From an uncultured Caulobacteraceae bacterium (lineage in GTDB: Bacteria; Pseudomonadota; Alphaproteobacteria; Caulobacterales; Caulobacteraceae), in the NCBI GenBank assembly GCA_903929535.1, contig CAIYVC010000147.1:1-55458 (forward strand): a stretch of DNA of 55,458 nucleotides, read 5' to 3'. Made by a program: the position numbers and the translations under genes. Below the pieces are notes generated by a model, which was not told the DNA's origin, searched no databases, and saw only the letters and a program-made list of their open reading frames with translations. Below are positions 42,559-49,718 of the stretch, one piece after another. Within the stretch, counting starts at the first letter, position 1. The number at the start of each line of letters is the position of its first letter.

Positions 42559-44157
42559 TCAGGCCGGGATCATCCAGGGGAAGACGTACTGCTGCAGCAG
42601 GACGATCAGACCCAGAATGATGGTCAGGATGATGCTGTGCTTGAAGGTCTTGGCGAGCACGAGGCCCTCCTGCCCCTTCAGGTCGGTGACCGAGATGCCC
42701 GTGGCGATGTTCTGCGGCGAGATCATCTTGCCCATCACCCCGCCCGACGAGTTGCAGGCGGCGATCAGCACGGGGTTGAGGTTGAGCTGACGGGCGGCGA
42801 CCACCTGCAGGTTGCCGAACAGGGCGTTGCCGGAGGTGTCGCTGCCGGACAGGAACACCGCCACCCAGCCCAGGAAGGCCGACAGCATCGGGAAGGCCGG
42901 ACCGACGGAGGCCACGGTCAGACCCAGAGTGTAGGTCATGCCGGAGTAGTTCATCAGATAGGCCAGGCCGACGATCAGGGCCACGGTCAGCACCGCGATG
43001 CGGATCTGCCTCCAGCTGGTCACGACCGCCTTGAAGAAGCCCTTCACCCCGATGCGCAGGAAGCAGGCGGTGAGGATGGCGGAGAACAGGATGGCGGTGC
43101 CGGTGGCCAGGGGTTGGAAGTCCCAGATGGCCGCGTAGGGCTTGTTGTAGAGGGTGATGAAGACGGCCTTGTCCAGGCCCGGCCAGGCGATCTTCTGGTC
43201 GCCGATCAGGGCGATCTTGTAGGTGGTCCAGACGATCACGACCAGGGACAGGAAGGCCCAGGGCAGCCAGGCCTGCCAGCTGGGAACCTCCGCCTCACCG
43301 GCGACCGGGGCGGGCTTCTCGATGGCGAATTGGGGATCGTGGGCCGGCTTCCAGAGCTTCAGGAAGCCGATGGTGACGATCAGGGAGACGATCGAGGAGA
43401 GGACGTCGGTGAGGCTGTAATCCAGGTAGTTGGACACGCCGAACTGGGTCAGGGCGAAGGAGCCGCCGGCCACCACCAGCACGGGCCACAGGGCCTTGAT
43501 CGAGCGGAAGCCGCCGTAGATGCCGATCACGTAGAAGGGCAGCATGCCGGCGATGAAGGGCAGTTGGCGACCGATCATCTGGCCGAGCTGGACGGCGGGC
43601 AGGCCGGTGACCGCGGCCAGGGTCGTCACCGGCACGCCGAGCGCGCCGAAAGCCACCGGGGCGGTGTCGAAGATCAGGGTGAAGGTCAGGGCCTCAAGCG
43701 CCGGGAAGCCCAGCGCGATCAGCAGGGCGCTGCAGATGGCCACCGGGGTGCCGAAGCCGGCCACGCCTTCCAGAAGGGCGCCGAAGCAGTAGCCGATCAC
43801 GATCAGCACTACGCGGCGGTCCGCCGGCAGATTGCCGATCACCCAGCGGCGCAGGGCGTCGAAGCGCCCGGTCATGACGGTGATGTTGTAGGTGAGCAGC
43901 GAGTTGAAGGCGATCCACATGATCGGCCAGCAGGCGAACACCGCCCCCGCCGCCACGCTGTTGACCGCCATGCCCACGGGGAGCTTCCAGCCGAGGACGG
44001 CGATGACCAGGGCGCTCAGCACCCCCGCCAGGGAGGCCTGCCAGGCCGGCCGGCGCACCACGCCCAGCAGCACCAGCACCACCGCGACCGGGATGGCCGC
44101 CACCAGGAACGAGAGCGGCAGACTCCCGGCGATCGGGGTCAGCAACTGATGGAACAT
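42559..44157 (-). CDS. L-lactate/glycolate permease (LctP family)
   Basis: A 532-residue inner-membrane permease with about thirteen or fourteen helices of the LctP/LldP/GlcA family, which imports L-lactate, D-lactate and glycolate with protons. Marks are IVIGYCFGALLEGVAGFGTP near helix 4, FDTAPVAFGALGVPVTTLAA, FLSGSDTSGNALFGNLQVVA and AACNSSGGVMGKMISPQNIA. Convergent placement against glcDEF strongly suggests glycolate (GlcA role) as substrate, although lactate cannot be excluded. Between this gene and the next one leftward-read upstream (a hydrolase ending at 44276) lies a 118-base promoter region with a CATATTCGGGATATT element at 44214. Confidence 0.92.
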   Translation of the reverse strand: MFHQLLTPIAGSLPLSFLVAAIPVAVVLVLLGVVRRPAWQASLAGVLSALVIAVLGWKLPVGMAVNSVAAGAVFACWPIMWIAFNSLLTYNITVMTGRFDALRRWVIGNLPADRRVVLIVIGYCFGALLEGVAGFGTPVAICSALLIALGFPALEALTFTLIFDTAPVAFGALGVPVTTLAAVTGLPAVQLGQMIGRQLPFIAGMLPFYVIGIYGGFRSIKALWPVLVVAGGSFALTQFGVSNYLDYSLTDVLSSIVSLIVTIGFLKLWKPAHDPQFAIEKPAPVAGEAEVPSWQAWLPWAFLSLVVIVWTTYKIALIGDQKIAWPGLDKAVFITLYNKPYAAIWDFQPLATGTAILFSAILTACFLRIGVKGFFKAVVTSWRQIRIAVLTVALIVGLAYLMNYSGMTYTLGLTVASVGPAFPMLSAFLGWVAVFLSGSDTSGNALFGNLQVVAARQLNLNPVLIAACNSSGGVMGKMISPQNIATGISVTDLKGQEGLVLAKTFKHSIILTIILGLIVLLQQYVFPWMIPA

Positions 44158-44275
44158 GTTTCCTCCGGCGGGCCGATCTTTTGTGGTCGCGGACGGCGTC
44201 CGCGCCTTTGGCTCATATTCGGGATATTTCGGCTCTGGCCAAGCTGCAAGCGGAACCTCGCCGCGCCTTGTGTTG

Positions 44276-45193
44276 TCACCGCCCGCTTGAGGTCAGCGAC
44301 CGAAGCCAGCTGACCGCCGCGGCGACATAGGCCCGGTCGCGCAGCAGCGGCGATACATGGGTCGCGCCCATCGGCTCCAGCACCCAGGCGGTCCGCGCCC
44401 GCGCCGCCAGCGCCGCCCCCGCCGCACGCCAGCTCCTGGAGATGTCCAGACCCGGCGCCGTCCAGCCGACGATGATCGCGGTGGGCACATTGCGCGGCGA
44501 GCCGCCGAGATCGCGCACTAGGCTCAGGCTCGGGATCATCGCCCGATCTTCGTCGCGGGCCACGCGCAGCCGCGCGGCGTCGTTCAGTCCCTGCCGCTTG
44601 CGCTCGGCCGCCTGCCCCTTCAGCCCCAGCCCGTTGGTCAAGATGCCCGAGACCAGCGGCGCCAACCCAAGGCCGCCCACCGTCGCCGCCAGATCGGCCA
44701 GCCGCCGCTCGCTGGCCAGATCACCGACCAGTTCGGGGTAGTCCAGGTCGACGCTGTTGACGCCGTTGATATAGACCAGCCCCGCCGTGCGCTGAGGCCA
44801 TTTGGCGGCGAAGGCTTCGATGTAGAGGGCGCCGTTGGAATGCCCCACCAGGATCACCCGCCCGGTCTCGCCCAGGGTGTCGAGCAGGGCGGCCAGCTCG
44901 TCGGCGATGGCCACGGCGTCCTCGCTTCCGGCGCGCGGCGTCGAGGCGCCGACGCCGGCCCGGTCGTAGGCGCACACCCGCCCGCCCTTGGCCAGATCGT
45001 CCAGCACCAGGTCCCAGTCCGCCGCGACGCCGAAGGCGCCGGACTCCAGGATGACGGTGGGCGAAGCGGACCGCTCGCCCCGGCAGTCGGTGAACAGGGC
45101 GGCCGCTCCCGCCGGTCCCGCCACGGCGCATAGCGCCGCCGCCATCAACAGCGGGACAAGACGCGCGCGCGGGAGAGAGGGGAAGGAGGCCAC
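44276..45193 (-). CDS. Exported alpha/beta hydrolase
   Basis: A 305-residue protein with signal peptide (LVPLLMAAALCAVAGPAGAA) and an alpha/beta-hydrolase core: TVILESGAFGVAADWDLVLD, RVCAYDRAGVGASTPR, nucleophile elbow VILVGHSNGALYIEAFAAKW, GLVYINGVNSVDLDYPEL, and a late His in LEPMGATHVSPLLRD. The DRAGxGxS and GHSNGA patterns put it with epoxide-hydrolase/haloperoxidase-like alpha/beta hydrolases acting outside the cytoplasm. A 128-base divergent gap separates it from the cytochrome c gene. Not obviously in an operon. Substrate unknown. Confidence 0.8.
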   Translation of the reverse strand: MASFPSLPRARLVPLLMAAALCAVAGPAGAAALFTDCRGERSASPTVILESGAFGVAADWDLVLDDLAKGGRVCAYDRAGVGASTPRAGSEDAVAIADELAALLDTLGETGRVILVGHSNGALYIEAFAAKWPQRTAGLVYINGVNSVDLDYPELVGDLASERRLADLAATVGGLGLAPLVSGILTNGLGLKGQAAERKRQGLNDAARLRVARDEDRAMIPSLSLVRDLGGSPRNVPTAIIVGWTAPGLDISRSWRAAGAALAARARTAWVLEPMGATHVSPLLRDRAYVAAAVSWLRSLTSSGR

Positions 45194-45321
45194 GGGTCAG
45201 GTTGCCCCGACTTTGCCCCGCAAGTCCAATGCCTCACATCCGCCTTGGCCGTGGTGCAGACAAATGCACAGGAGGCTGCTAGCAAGCCGACGCCATACAG
45301 AACAACGAAAGGCCCAGTCCA

Positions 45322-45726
45322 TTGTCGCTCGCCCGCCGCTTGATCGTCCCGGCCGCTGCTCTGGCCATCACCGCCCTTAGCGCCTCCAGCGCCTTCGCCG
45401 CCGGCAGCGCCGCCAAGGGCTTCGAGGTGTTCAAGGGCACCTGCGGCGTCTGCCACCTCGCGCGCAACGACATGAGCAAGGCCGATGCGGCCACCAAGAT
45501 CGGTCCGAACCTCTATGGCGTGGTCGGGCGCACGTCCGGCACGCTCAAGGGCTTCCACTATTCCGCGGCCATGCGCGCGGCGGCGGTTGTCTGGACCCCT
45601 GACATGATCCGCCGCTACGCCCAGGCGCCGCAGAAGACCATCCCGTCGGTGCGCATGTCCTTCCCCGGCCTGACCAAGCCGCAGGACGCCGACGACGTGG
45701 TCGCCTATCTGATGACCCTGAAATAG
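45322..45726 (+). CDS. Class I cytochrome c, exported
   Basis: The 134-residue product has a Sec signal peptide (LIVPAAALAITALSASSAFA) and a single haem c motif CGVCH at residues 41-45. The axial Met is probably Met112 (PSVRMSFPGLTKP), and the family blocks IGPNLYGVVGRTSG and DADDVVAYLMTL are present. This is a cytochrome c550/c2-like periplasmic electron carrier. The start is TTG 45322 with AAAGG upstream at a longish spacing; translation from there gives the signal peptide at once. It ends in a bidirectional terminator against a three-gene membrane-protein operon, and might exchange electrons with it, although they are not co-transcribed. Confidence 0.88.
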   Translation: MSLARRLIVPAAALAITALSASSAFAAGSAAKGFEVFKGTCGVCHLARNDMSKADAATKIGPNLYGVVGRTSGTLKGFHYSAAMRAAAVVWTPDMIRRYAQAPQKTIPSVRMSFPGLTKPQDADDVVAYLMTLK

Positions 45727-45775
45727 CCCTCCGCTCCGGCGGAAGGCCCTGAAACGGAAAACGCGGGCCAAAAGA

Positions 45776-45809
45776 AAAACGCGGGACTGGATCGCTCCAG
45801 CCCCGCGTT
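45776..45809. terminator. Bidirectional intrinsic terminator between cytochrome c and membrane operon
   Basis: AAACGCGGGACTGGA (45776-45790) pairs with TCCAGCCCCGCGTTT (45795-45809) with one mismatch around a four-base loop. A/T-rich flanks on both sides suit both convergent transcripts. Confidence 0.8.
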
Positions 45810-45835
45810 TCTGTTTGTGCGTCTAACCGTTCGGT

Positions 45836-46318
45836 CTAGGCGATGTAGAGCGAGCCCAGGTAGGCGGTCAGGCGGCCCATCACGATCACGAAGGCCCAGA
45901 CGATGCAGGCGACCGCGGCCAGGCGGACACCCTTGGAGGTGACCTTGCCTTCGGCCTGCCAGGCGGCGGCGTCGCTCTTCAGCATCTTCTGGAAGTAGAC
46001 CAGCAGGACCAGGCCGATGATCACCAGGCTGAACTTGATGTCGAACACGCCGTCGCGGACGTAGCGGGGCGGCTTGGACATGAAGAGCGTGAAGCCCGAG
46101 AAGAACTGGAACAGGACCGCCACCCAGATGAAGGGGAACAGCTTGTTCAGCGACGTGTACGGGATCGTCTTGAAGAAGCCGAACAGGCGCATGCCCATGA
46201 TGAACATGAGGCCCACGACCGTGGCGTTACCAAAGGCGTGGATGGTGAGCGCGAAGGCCCAACCCCAGGATTCCCGGACCCATTCGGAATAATGAGTCGT
46301 CTGCAACCATTCGAGCAC
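45836..46318 (-). CDS. Four-helix membrane protein, DUF6644-like
   Basis: A 160-residue integral membrane protein with four predicted helices (about 17-45, 62-80, 93-110, 131-155) and no signal peptide. It starts GTG. Residues WAFALTIHAFGNATVVGLMF (His27), MRLFGFFKTIPYTSLNKLFP, a PRYVRDGVFDIKF loop and the last helix ending IVMGRLTAYLG align with the C-terminal module of the 470-residue protein encoded two genes upstream in the same operon. His27 within a helix and a second His at 9 are possible haem or metal ligands. I place it with DUF6644 from memory. Function unknown; a quinone or haem-binding subunit is a guess. Confidence 0.75.
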   Translation of the reverse strand: MLEWLQTTHYSEWVRESWGWAFALTIHAFGNATVVGLMFIMGMRLFGFFKTIPYTSLNKLFPFIWVAVLFQFFSGFTLFMSKPPRYVRDGVFDIKFSLVIIGLVLLVYFQKMLKSDAAAWQAEGKVTSKGVRLAAVACIVWAFVIVMGRLTAYLGSLYIA

Positions 46319-46358
46319 TGCTCGTCCCCCTCTTATCTTTTGTCTGGCTGGAGGCGGA

Positions 46359-46475
46359 CTAGCGCCGCTCGCTCGCGTCTACGTTCTGGTTCAGGCGGTA
46401 CAGCGCGAGTGTGGCGATAAGGCTGACCACGGACACGACGGCGACCGTCATGAGAAACAATTTGATGGCGACCAT
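46359..46475 (-). CDS. 38-residue single-helix membrane peptide
   Basis: MVAIKLFLMTVAVVSVVSLI followed by ATLALYRLNQNVDASERR: one transmembrane helix and a short charged tail. GGAGGG precedes the ATG by about seven bases, and the gene lies 17 bases after the 470-residue membrane protein gene and 40 bases before the 160-residue one, in the same direction. Open frame extends further upstream but only through the neighbour's coding end. Position between two multi-helix membrane proteins suggests an accessory subunit of a membrane complex, like small subunits of respiratory oxidases. Confidence 0.7.
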   Translation of the reverse strand: MVAIKLFLMTVAVVSVVSLIATLALYRLNQNVDASERR

Positions 46476-46492
46476 GGGTGATCCCTCCGGAA

Positions 46493-47905
46493 CTAGACGA
46501 ACAGGTAGGGCAGAAGACGCCCGCCCATGATGACGATGGTCCAGGAGAACAGGACCAGGGCGGCAACCCACTTGGCGCTCATCGGCGCATCGTCACCCGC
46601 CTTCACCGCCCACAGCTTGTCGGACAGCGAGAAGTAGAGGACGGCGATGACGCCGATCGGCAGGAAGAACATCTTGGGCCAGAAGGCGGACTCGTTCACG
46701 TAGCGGTTGGTGTCGGCCATCAGCATCAGCATGCCGGTGAAGACGTTGGCGAACACACCGAAGGCGCCCAGGGGCAGGATGCGGTGGACCGCCGAGAACG
46801 GCATCTGCTTCCAGTAGCCGAAGATGCGCAGGGACACCGCCAGCACCGTGGCGAACACCACCGTGTAGCCGAAGAAGTGCACGGTCTGCCAAGGCACGAA
46901 CCAGATGATGTTGTTGATCAGCAGTTCGATCTGCGGGCTCCAGTAGGAAGCCGCGTTGGTGTCGAACACGTCGGTCGGCAGGCGGATTTCCGGGTGGTTG
47001 ATCTGACCGCCGCGGTGGCCGGTCTCAGCCATCAGGGCCAGGGTGATCACGGCCAGGACCAGGACGAGGTTTAGCATCGCCTTGGAGAAGACCGCTTGCG
47101 AGCGGTAGCGCCAGATCTGGACGTAGGAGATGACGCCGGTGAGGCCGAGGCCGAACAGGGACATCAGGGCCCAGTCGCGGTGCGCGTTGATGCGGGCCTG
47201 AGTCACGTCGGCGTAGGGCTTGGGATCGGTCAGGGCCCACATGGCCGAGGCGCCGGTGACGTAGGTGGAGGCGCCGAGGATGCCGCAGATCACGAACACG
47301 GCCAGACCGGCCCGCTTCATGACGTCGTTGTTGAGGAGCAGGCCGCCGGAGAAGAAGAACAGGGCGAACACGAACCCGACGGTCGGGAAATGGTTCAGGA
47401 TGATGTGGATGTGCGACCAGACCTGGGAGGTCATGCCGAAGTCGGTGTGGAGCTTCAGCTCTTGGTGGTCGATTTCCCAGCCCATCTCGCCGACCACGAT
47501 CATGTTCAGCAGGGTGAACAGGGCGAAGCCGAGCACCAGATGCAGCATGCCGTCGCTCGGGGCGGGCAGTTTCCACTGACGCCAGAGGACCAGAAGGGCG
47601 GTGATGCCGGTGAGGGCAAGGAAGAAGATCGCGCCCCAGCCCCAGAAGGCGTGGGTGTCCGCGACGCCCTCAGGCAGGTTCCGGCTGGCCATTGTCAGGG
47701 CCGTCATCGAGCCCAGGCCGCTCAGGAATGTGGGGACGCCCAGGACGGCGAGGCCGCCGAACACGAACAAGCCGATGCGTTGCATGGCCGCGTTCTTGTT
47801 CATGAGAGCGGTGACGAAGAACCCGATCGCGAAGATCAAGCCCACCGACGGGAACACGCTCACGAGCAGATGGAAGTGCGACCAACTCGCCGGAATCAGA
47901 TGCAT
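46493..47905 (-). CDS. Multi-helix membrane protein with duplicated His-rich module and DUF6644-like C-terminus
   Basis: The 470-residue integral membrane protein has about ten to twelve helices in three modules. Modules 1 (about 8-150) and 2 (163-306) are an internal duplication. SHFHLLVSVFPSVGLIFAIG matches SHIHIILNHFPTVGFVFALF. HAFWGWGAIFFLALTGITAL matches HRDWALMSLFGLGLTGVISY. GEMGWEIDHQE matches AETGHRGGQINHPE. Module 3 (about 330-470) matches the 160-residue protein of the same operon (WQTVHFFGYTVVFATVLAVS; final MGGRLLPYL). Histidines conserved between copies (H10/H12, H165/H167, H85/H242, H147/H304, H343) are candidate haem or metal ligands. Modules 1-2 recall DUF2231-type membrane proteins. 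First gene of the operon. No known enzyme matches; a membrane electron-transfer role is inferred from the His pattern and the nearby cytochrome c. Confidence 0.75.
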   Translation of the reverse strand: MHLIPASWSHFHLLVSVFPSVGLIFAIGFFVTALMNKNAAMQRIGLFVFGGLAVLGVPTFLSGLGSMTALTMASRNLPEGVADTHAFWGWGAIFFLALTGITALLVLWRQWKLPAPSDGMLHLVLGFALFTLLNMIVVGEMGWEIDHQELKLHTDFGMTSQVWSHIHIILNHFPTVGFVFALFFFSGGLLLNNDVMKRAGLAVFVICGILGASTYVTGASAMWALTDPKPYADVTQARINAHRDWALMSLFGLGLTGVISYVQIWRYRSQAVFSKAMLNLVLVLAVITLALMAETGHRGGQINHPEIRLPTDVFDTNAASYWSPQIELLINNIIWFVPWQTVHFFGYTVVFATVLAVSLRIFGYWKQMPFSAVHRILPLGAFGVFANVFTGMLMLMADTNRYVNESAFWPKMFFLPIGVIAVLYFSLSDKLWAVKAGDDAPMSAKWVAALVLFSWTIVIMGGRLLPYLFV

Positions 47906-48030
47906 TTAGGCCCCCCACTCCGGCCTGAAAATGGCCGGGATGTTATTATGCGCCGGATAAAATCTGGATTTTCCCGCGCCGTCAAACCCGTTTGGCCAAT
48001 CCAAGCGCCTGCTGTCAACGGGTTACAGTT

Positions 48031-48036
48031 GTATAC
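48031..48036. promoter_or_regulatory. Candidate GTATAC operator upstream of the esterase operon
   Basis: The 260-base divergent region 47906-48165 contains GTATAC in CAGTTGTATACGGTC at 48031-48036, and further right the direct repeat ATATTAT (48083-48089 and 48093-48099) within CATATTATGGGATATTATAG. GGAGGG precedes the esterase ATG. The GTATAC hexamer is shared with two other divergent regions (14309, 32846). The direct repeat resembles CATATTCGGGATATT at 44214 before the permease gene. Confidence 0.3.
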
Positions 48037-48165
48037 GGTCGCCTAAGGTCGCTTCCCTCACGCCGCTGTGACCGGTTGTTCCATATTATGGGATATTATA
48101 GCGTCTCCCTGGCCGCGTCCTAGGACGTGAAGCTCCCGCAGCGGAGCGGTCGGAGGGAAACGCCG

Positions 48166-49710
48166 ATGGACGCCCGCCTTGCGGCAATCTGTTTTGCGGT
48201 AAGCCTTTGCGGCTTGTCCGCCGCCAACGCCGCGACCTCGGCCAAGGTGCAGACCGACGCCGGCTGGGTCCAGGGCGCCGCGAGCGCCGACAACAGCCTC
48301 TATATGTTCAAGGGTGTTCCCTTCGCTAAGCCCCCGGTGGGCGATCTGCGCTGGCGCGCGCCGCAGAAACCGCAGTCCTGGTCCGGTGTGCGCAAGGCCG
48401 ACGCCTTCAGCCCGTCGTGCATGCAGCCCACGCCGCCGCGCGGCGAGACCACCGCGCCCAGCGAGGACTGCCTCTATCTGAATATCTGGGAGCCCACGAG
48501 GACCGCCGCCCGCCTGCCGGTGATGGTGTGGATATACGGCGGCGGGTTCCGCAACGGGGCCGGGTCCATGCCGGTGTTCGACGGCTCGGCCCTGGCGCGC
48601 AAGGGCGTGATCCTGGTCACCATCAACTACCGCCTCGGCAAATTCGGCTTCATGGCCCACCCCGAACTGTCCGCCGAATCGGGCCACGGCGCCTCGGGCA
48701 ACTACGGCCTGATGGACCAATTGGCCGCCCTGCAATGGGTGCAGCGGAACATCACGGCGTTCGGCGGCGACCCCAAGGCAGTGACCATCTTCGGCCAGTC
48801 GGCCGGCTCCCACAGCATCAACTATCTGATCGCTTCGCCGCTGGGCAAAGGCCTGTTCAGCCGCGCAATCGCCGAAAGCGGTTCGGCCTTCACGCCCGAT
48901 CACACCAATGTCTTCGGCCATCCCTTGCTGACTCTGAAACAGGCCGAGCGGAACGGACTGAAGGTGCAGGCGGCCCTGCACGCCAATTCCATCGCCGACT
49001 TGCGCAAGGTTTCCGCCAAGGACCTGCAGGCCGCGCCCACAGCGGGCGGCGACGACAGCGCCTGGGGCATGCTGGACGGCTGGGTCCTGCCCGACACCGT
49101 CAACGCCGTGTTCGCCCGCGGCGAGCAGAACGATGTGCCTCTGCTGATCGGGTTCAATTCCAACGAGGCCGCCACCTTCGTCCACGACAAGACCCAGGCC
49201 ACGCTCAGCCAGACCACGGCGCGCAACTTCGGGGCCCGGGCGGCCGATTACGCCAGGCTCTATCCGTCCAGCGATGACGCCTCGGCCGAGCGGGCCAGCG
49301 AGCAATCCGAACGCGACAATCATTTCGGTTGGCAGAGCTGGACCTGGCTGAAGCGGCAGGCCCAGACCGGCAAGTCGCGCGCCTGGTACTATTTCTTCGA
49401 CGTCCAGGCCCCGCCCGGCAACGGCGCCGCGATCGCCAACGACTGGGGCGCGCACCACGAGGGCGAAATCCCCTATGTGTTCGGCACCGGGGTGAACTGG
49501 TCCGAACGCGACCGGCGGGTGTCCGGGCGGATGCAGGACTATTGGGTCAACTTCGCCAGGACCGGCGATCCCAACGGCGTGGGCCTCCCGCCCTGGGCGC
49601 CGTTCGACGCGGCCCGCCCCGTCCATATGGTGTTCGACGACGCTCCCTCGGGTCGCCCCCTGGCCAGCCAGGACCGCCTCGCCTTCTGGGAAGCCCAGTC
49701 CAAGCAATGA
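48166..49710 (+). CDS. Exported type B carboxylesterase (copy 1)
   Basis: A 514-residue secreted carboxylesterase. Signal peptide MDARLAAICFAVSLCGLSAA (cleavage near ANA), then the type B fold: FKGVPFAKPPVGDLRWRAPQ, EDCLYLNIWEP, the oxyanion-hole YGGGFRNGAG, nucleophile elbow TIFGQSAGSHSINY, the acid in GFNSNEAATF and the catalytic His in WGAHHEGEIPYVFG. Cys pairs around SCMQ and EDCL form the family's first disulfide. It hydrolyses carboxylic esters outside the cytoplasm; tannase- or feruloyl-esterase-like action is possible but not shown. GGAGGG precedes ATG 48166. First gene of an operon of exported hydrolases; the stop overlaps a start of its paralogue. Confidence 0.92.
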   Translation: MDARLAAICFAVSLCGLSAANAATSAKVQTDAGWVQGAASADNSLYMFKGVPFAKPPVGDLRWRAPQKPQSWSGVRKADAFSPSCMQPTPPRGETTAPSEDCLYLNIWEPTRTAARLPVMVWIYGGGFRNGAGSMPVFDGSALARKGVILVTINYRLGKFGFMAHPELSAESGHGASGNYGLMDQLAALQWVQRNITAFGGDPKAVTIFGQSAGSHSINYLIASPLGKGLFSRAIAESGSAFTPDHTNVFGHPLLTLKQAERNGLKVQAALHANSIADLRKVSAKDLQAAPTAGGDDSAWGMLDGWVLPDTVNAVFARGEQNDVPLLIGFNSNEAATFVHDKTQATLSQTTARNFGARAADYARLYPSSDDASAERASEQSERDNHFGWQSWTWLKRQAQTGKSRAWYYFFDVQAPPGNGAAIANDWGAHHEGEIPYVFGTGVNWSERDRRVSGRMQDYWVNFARTGDPNGVGLPPWAPFDAARPVHMVFDDAPSGRPLASQDRLAFWEAQSKQ

Positions 49711-49718
49711 GAACTCCG

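Noticed and set aside
49329-49706. Longer N-terminus for the second carboxylesterase
   Set aside because: It reads out of frame through the coding end of the first esterase; the signal peptide begins at 49719 (or 49707).
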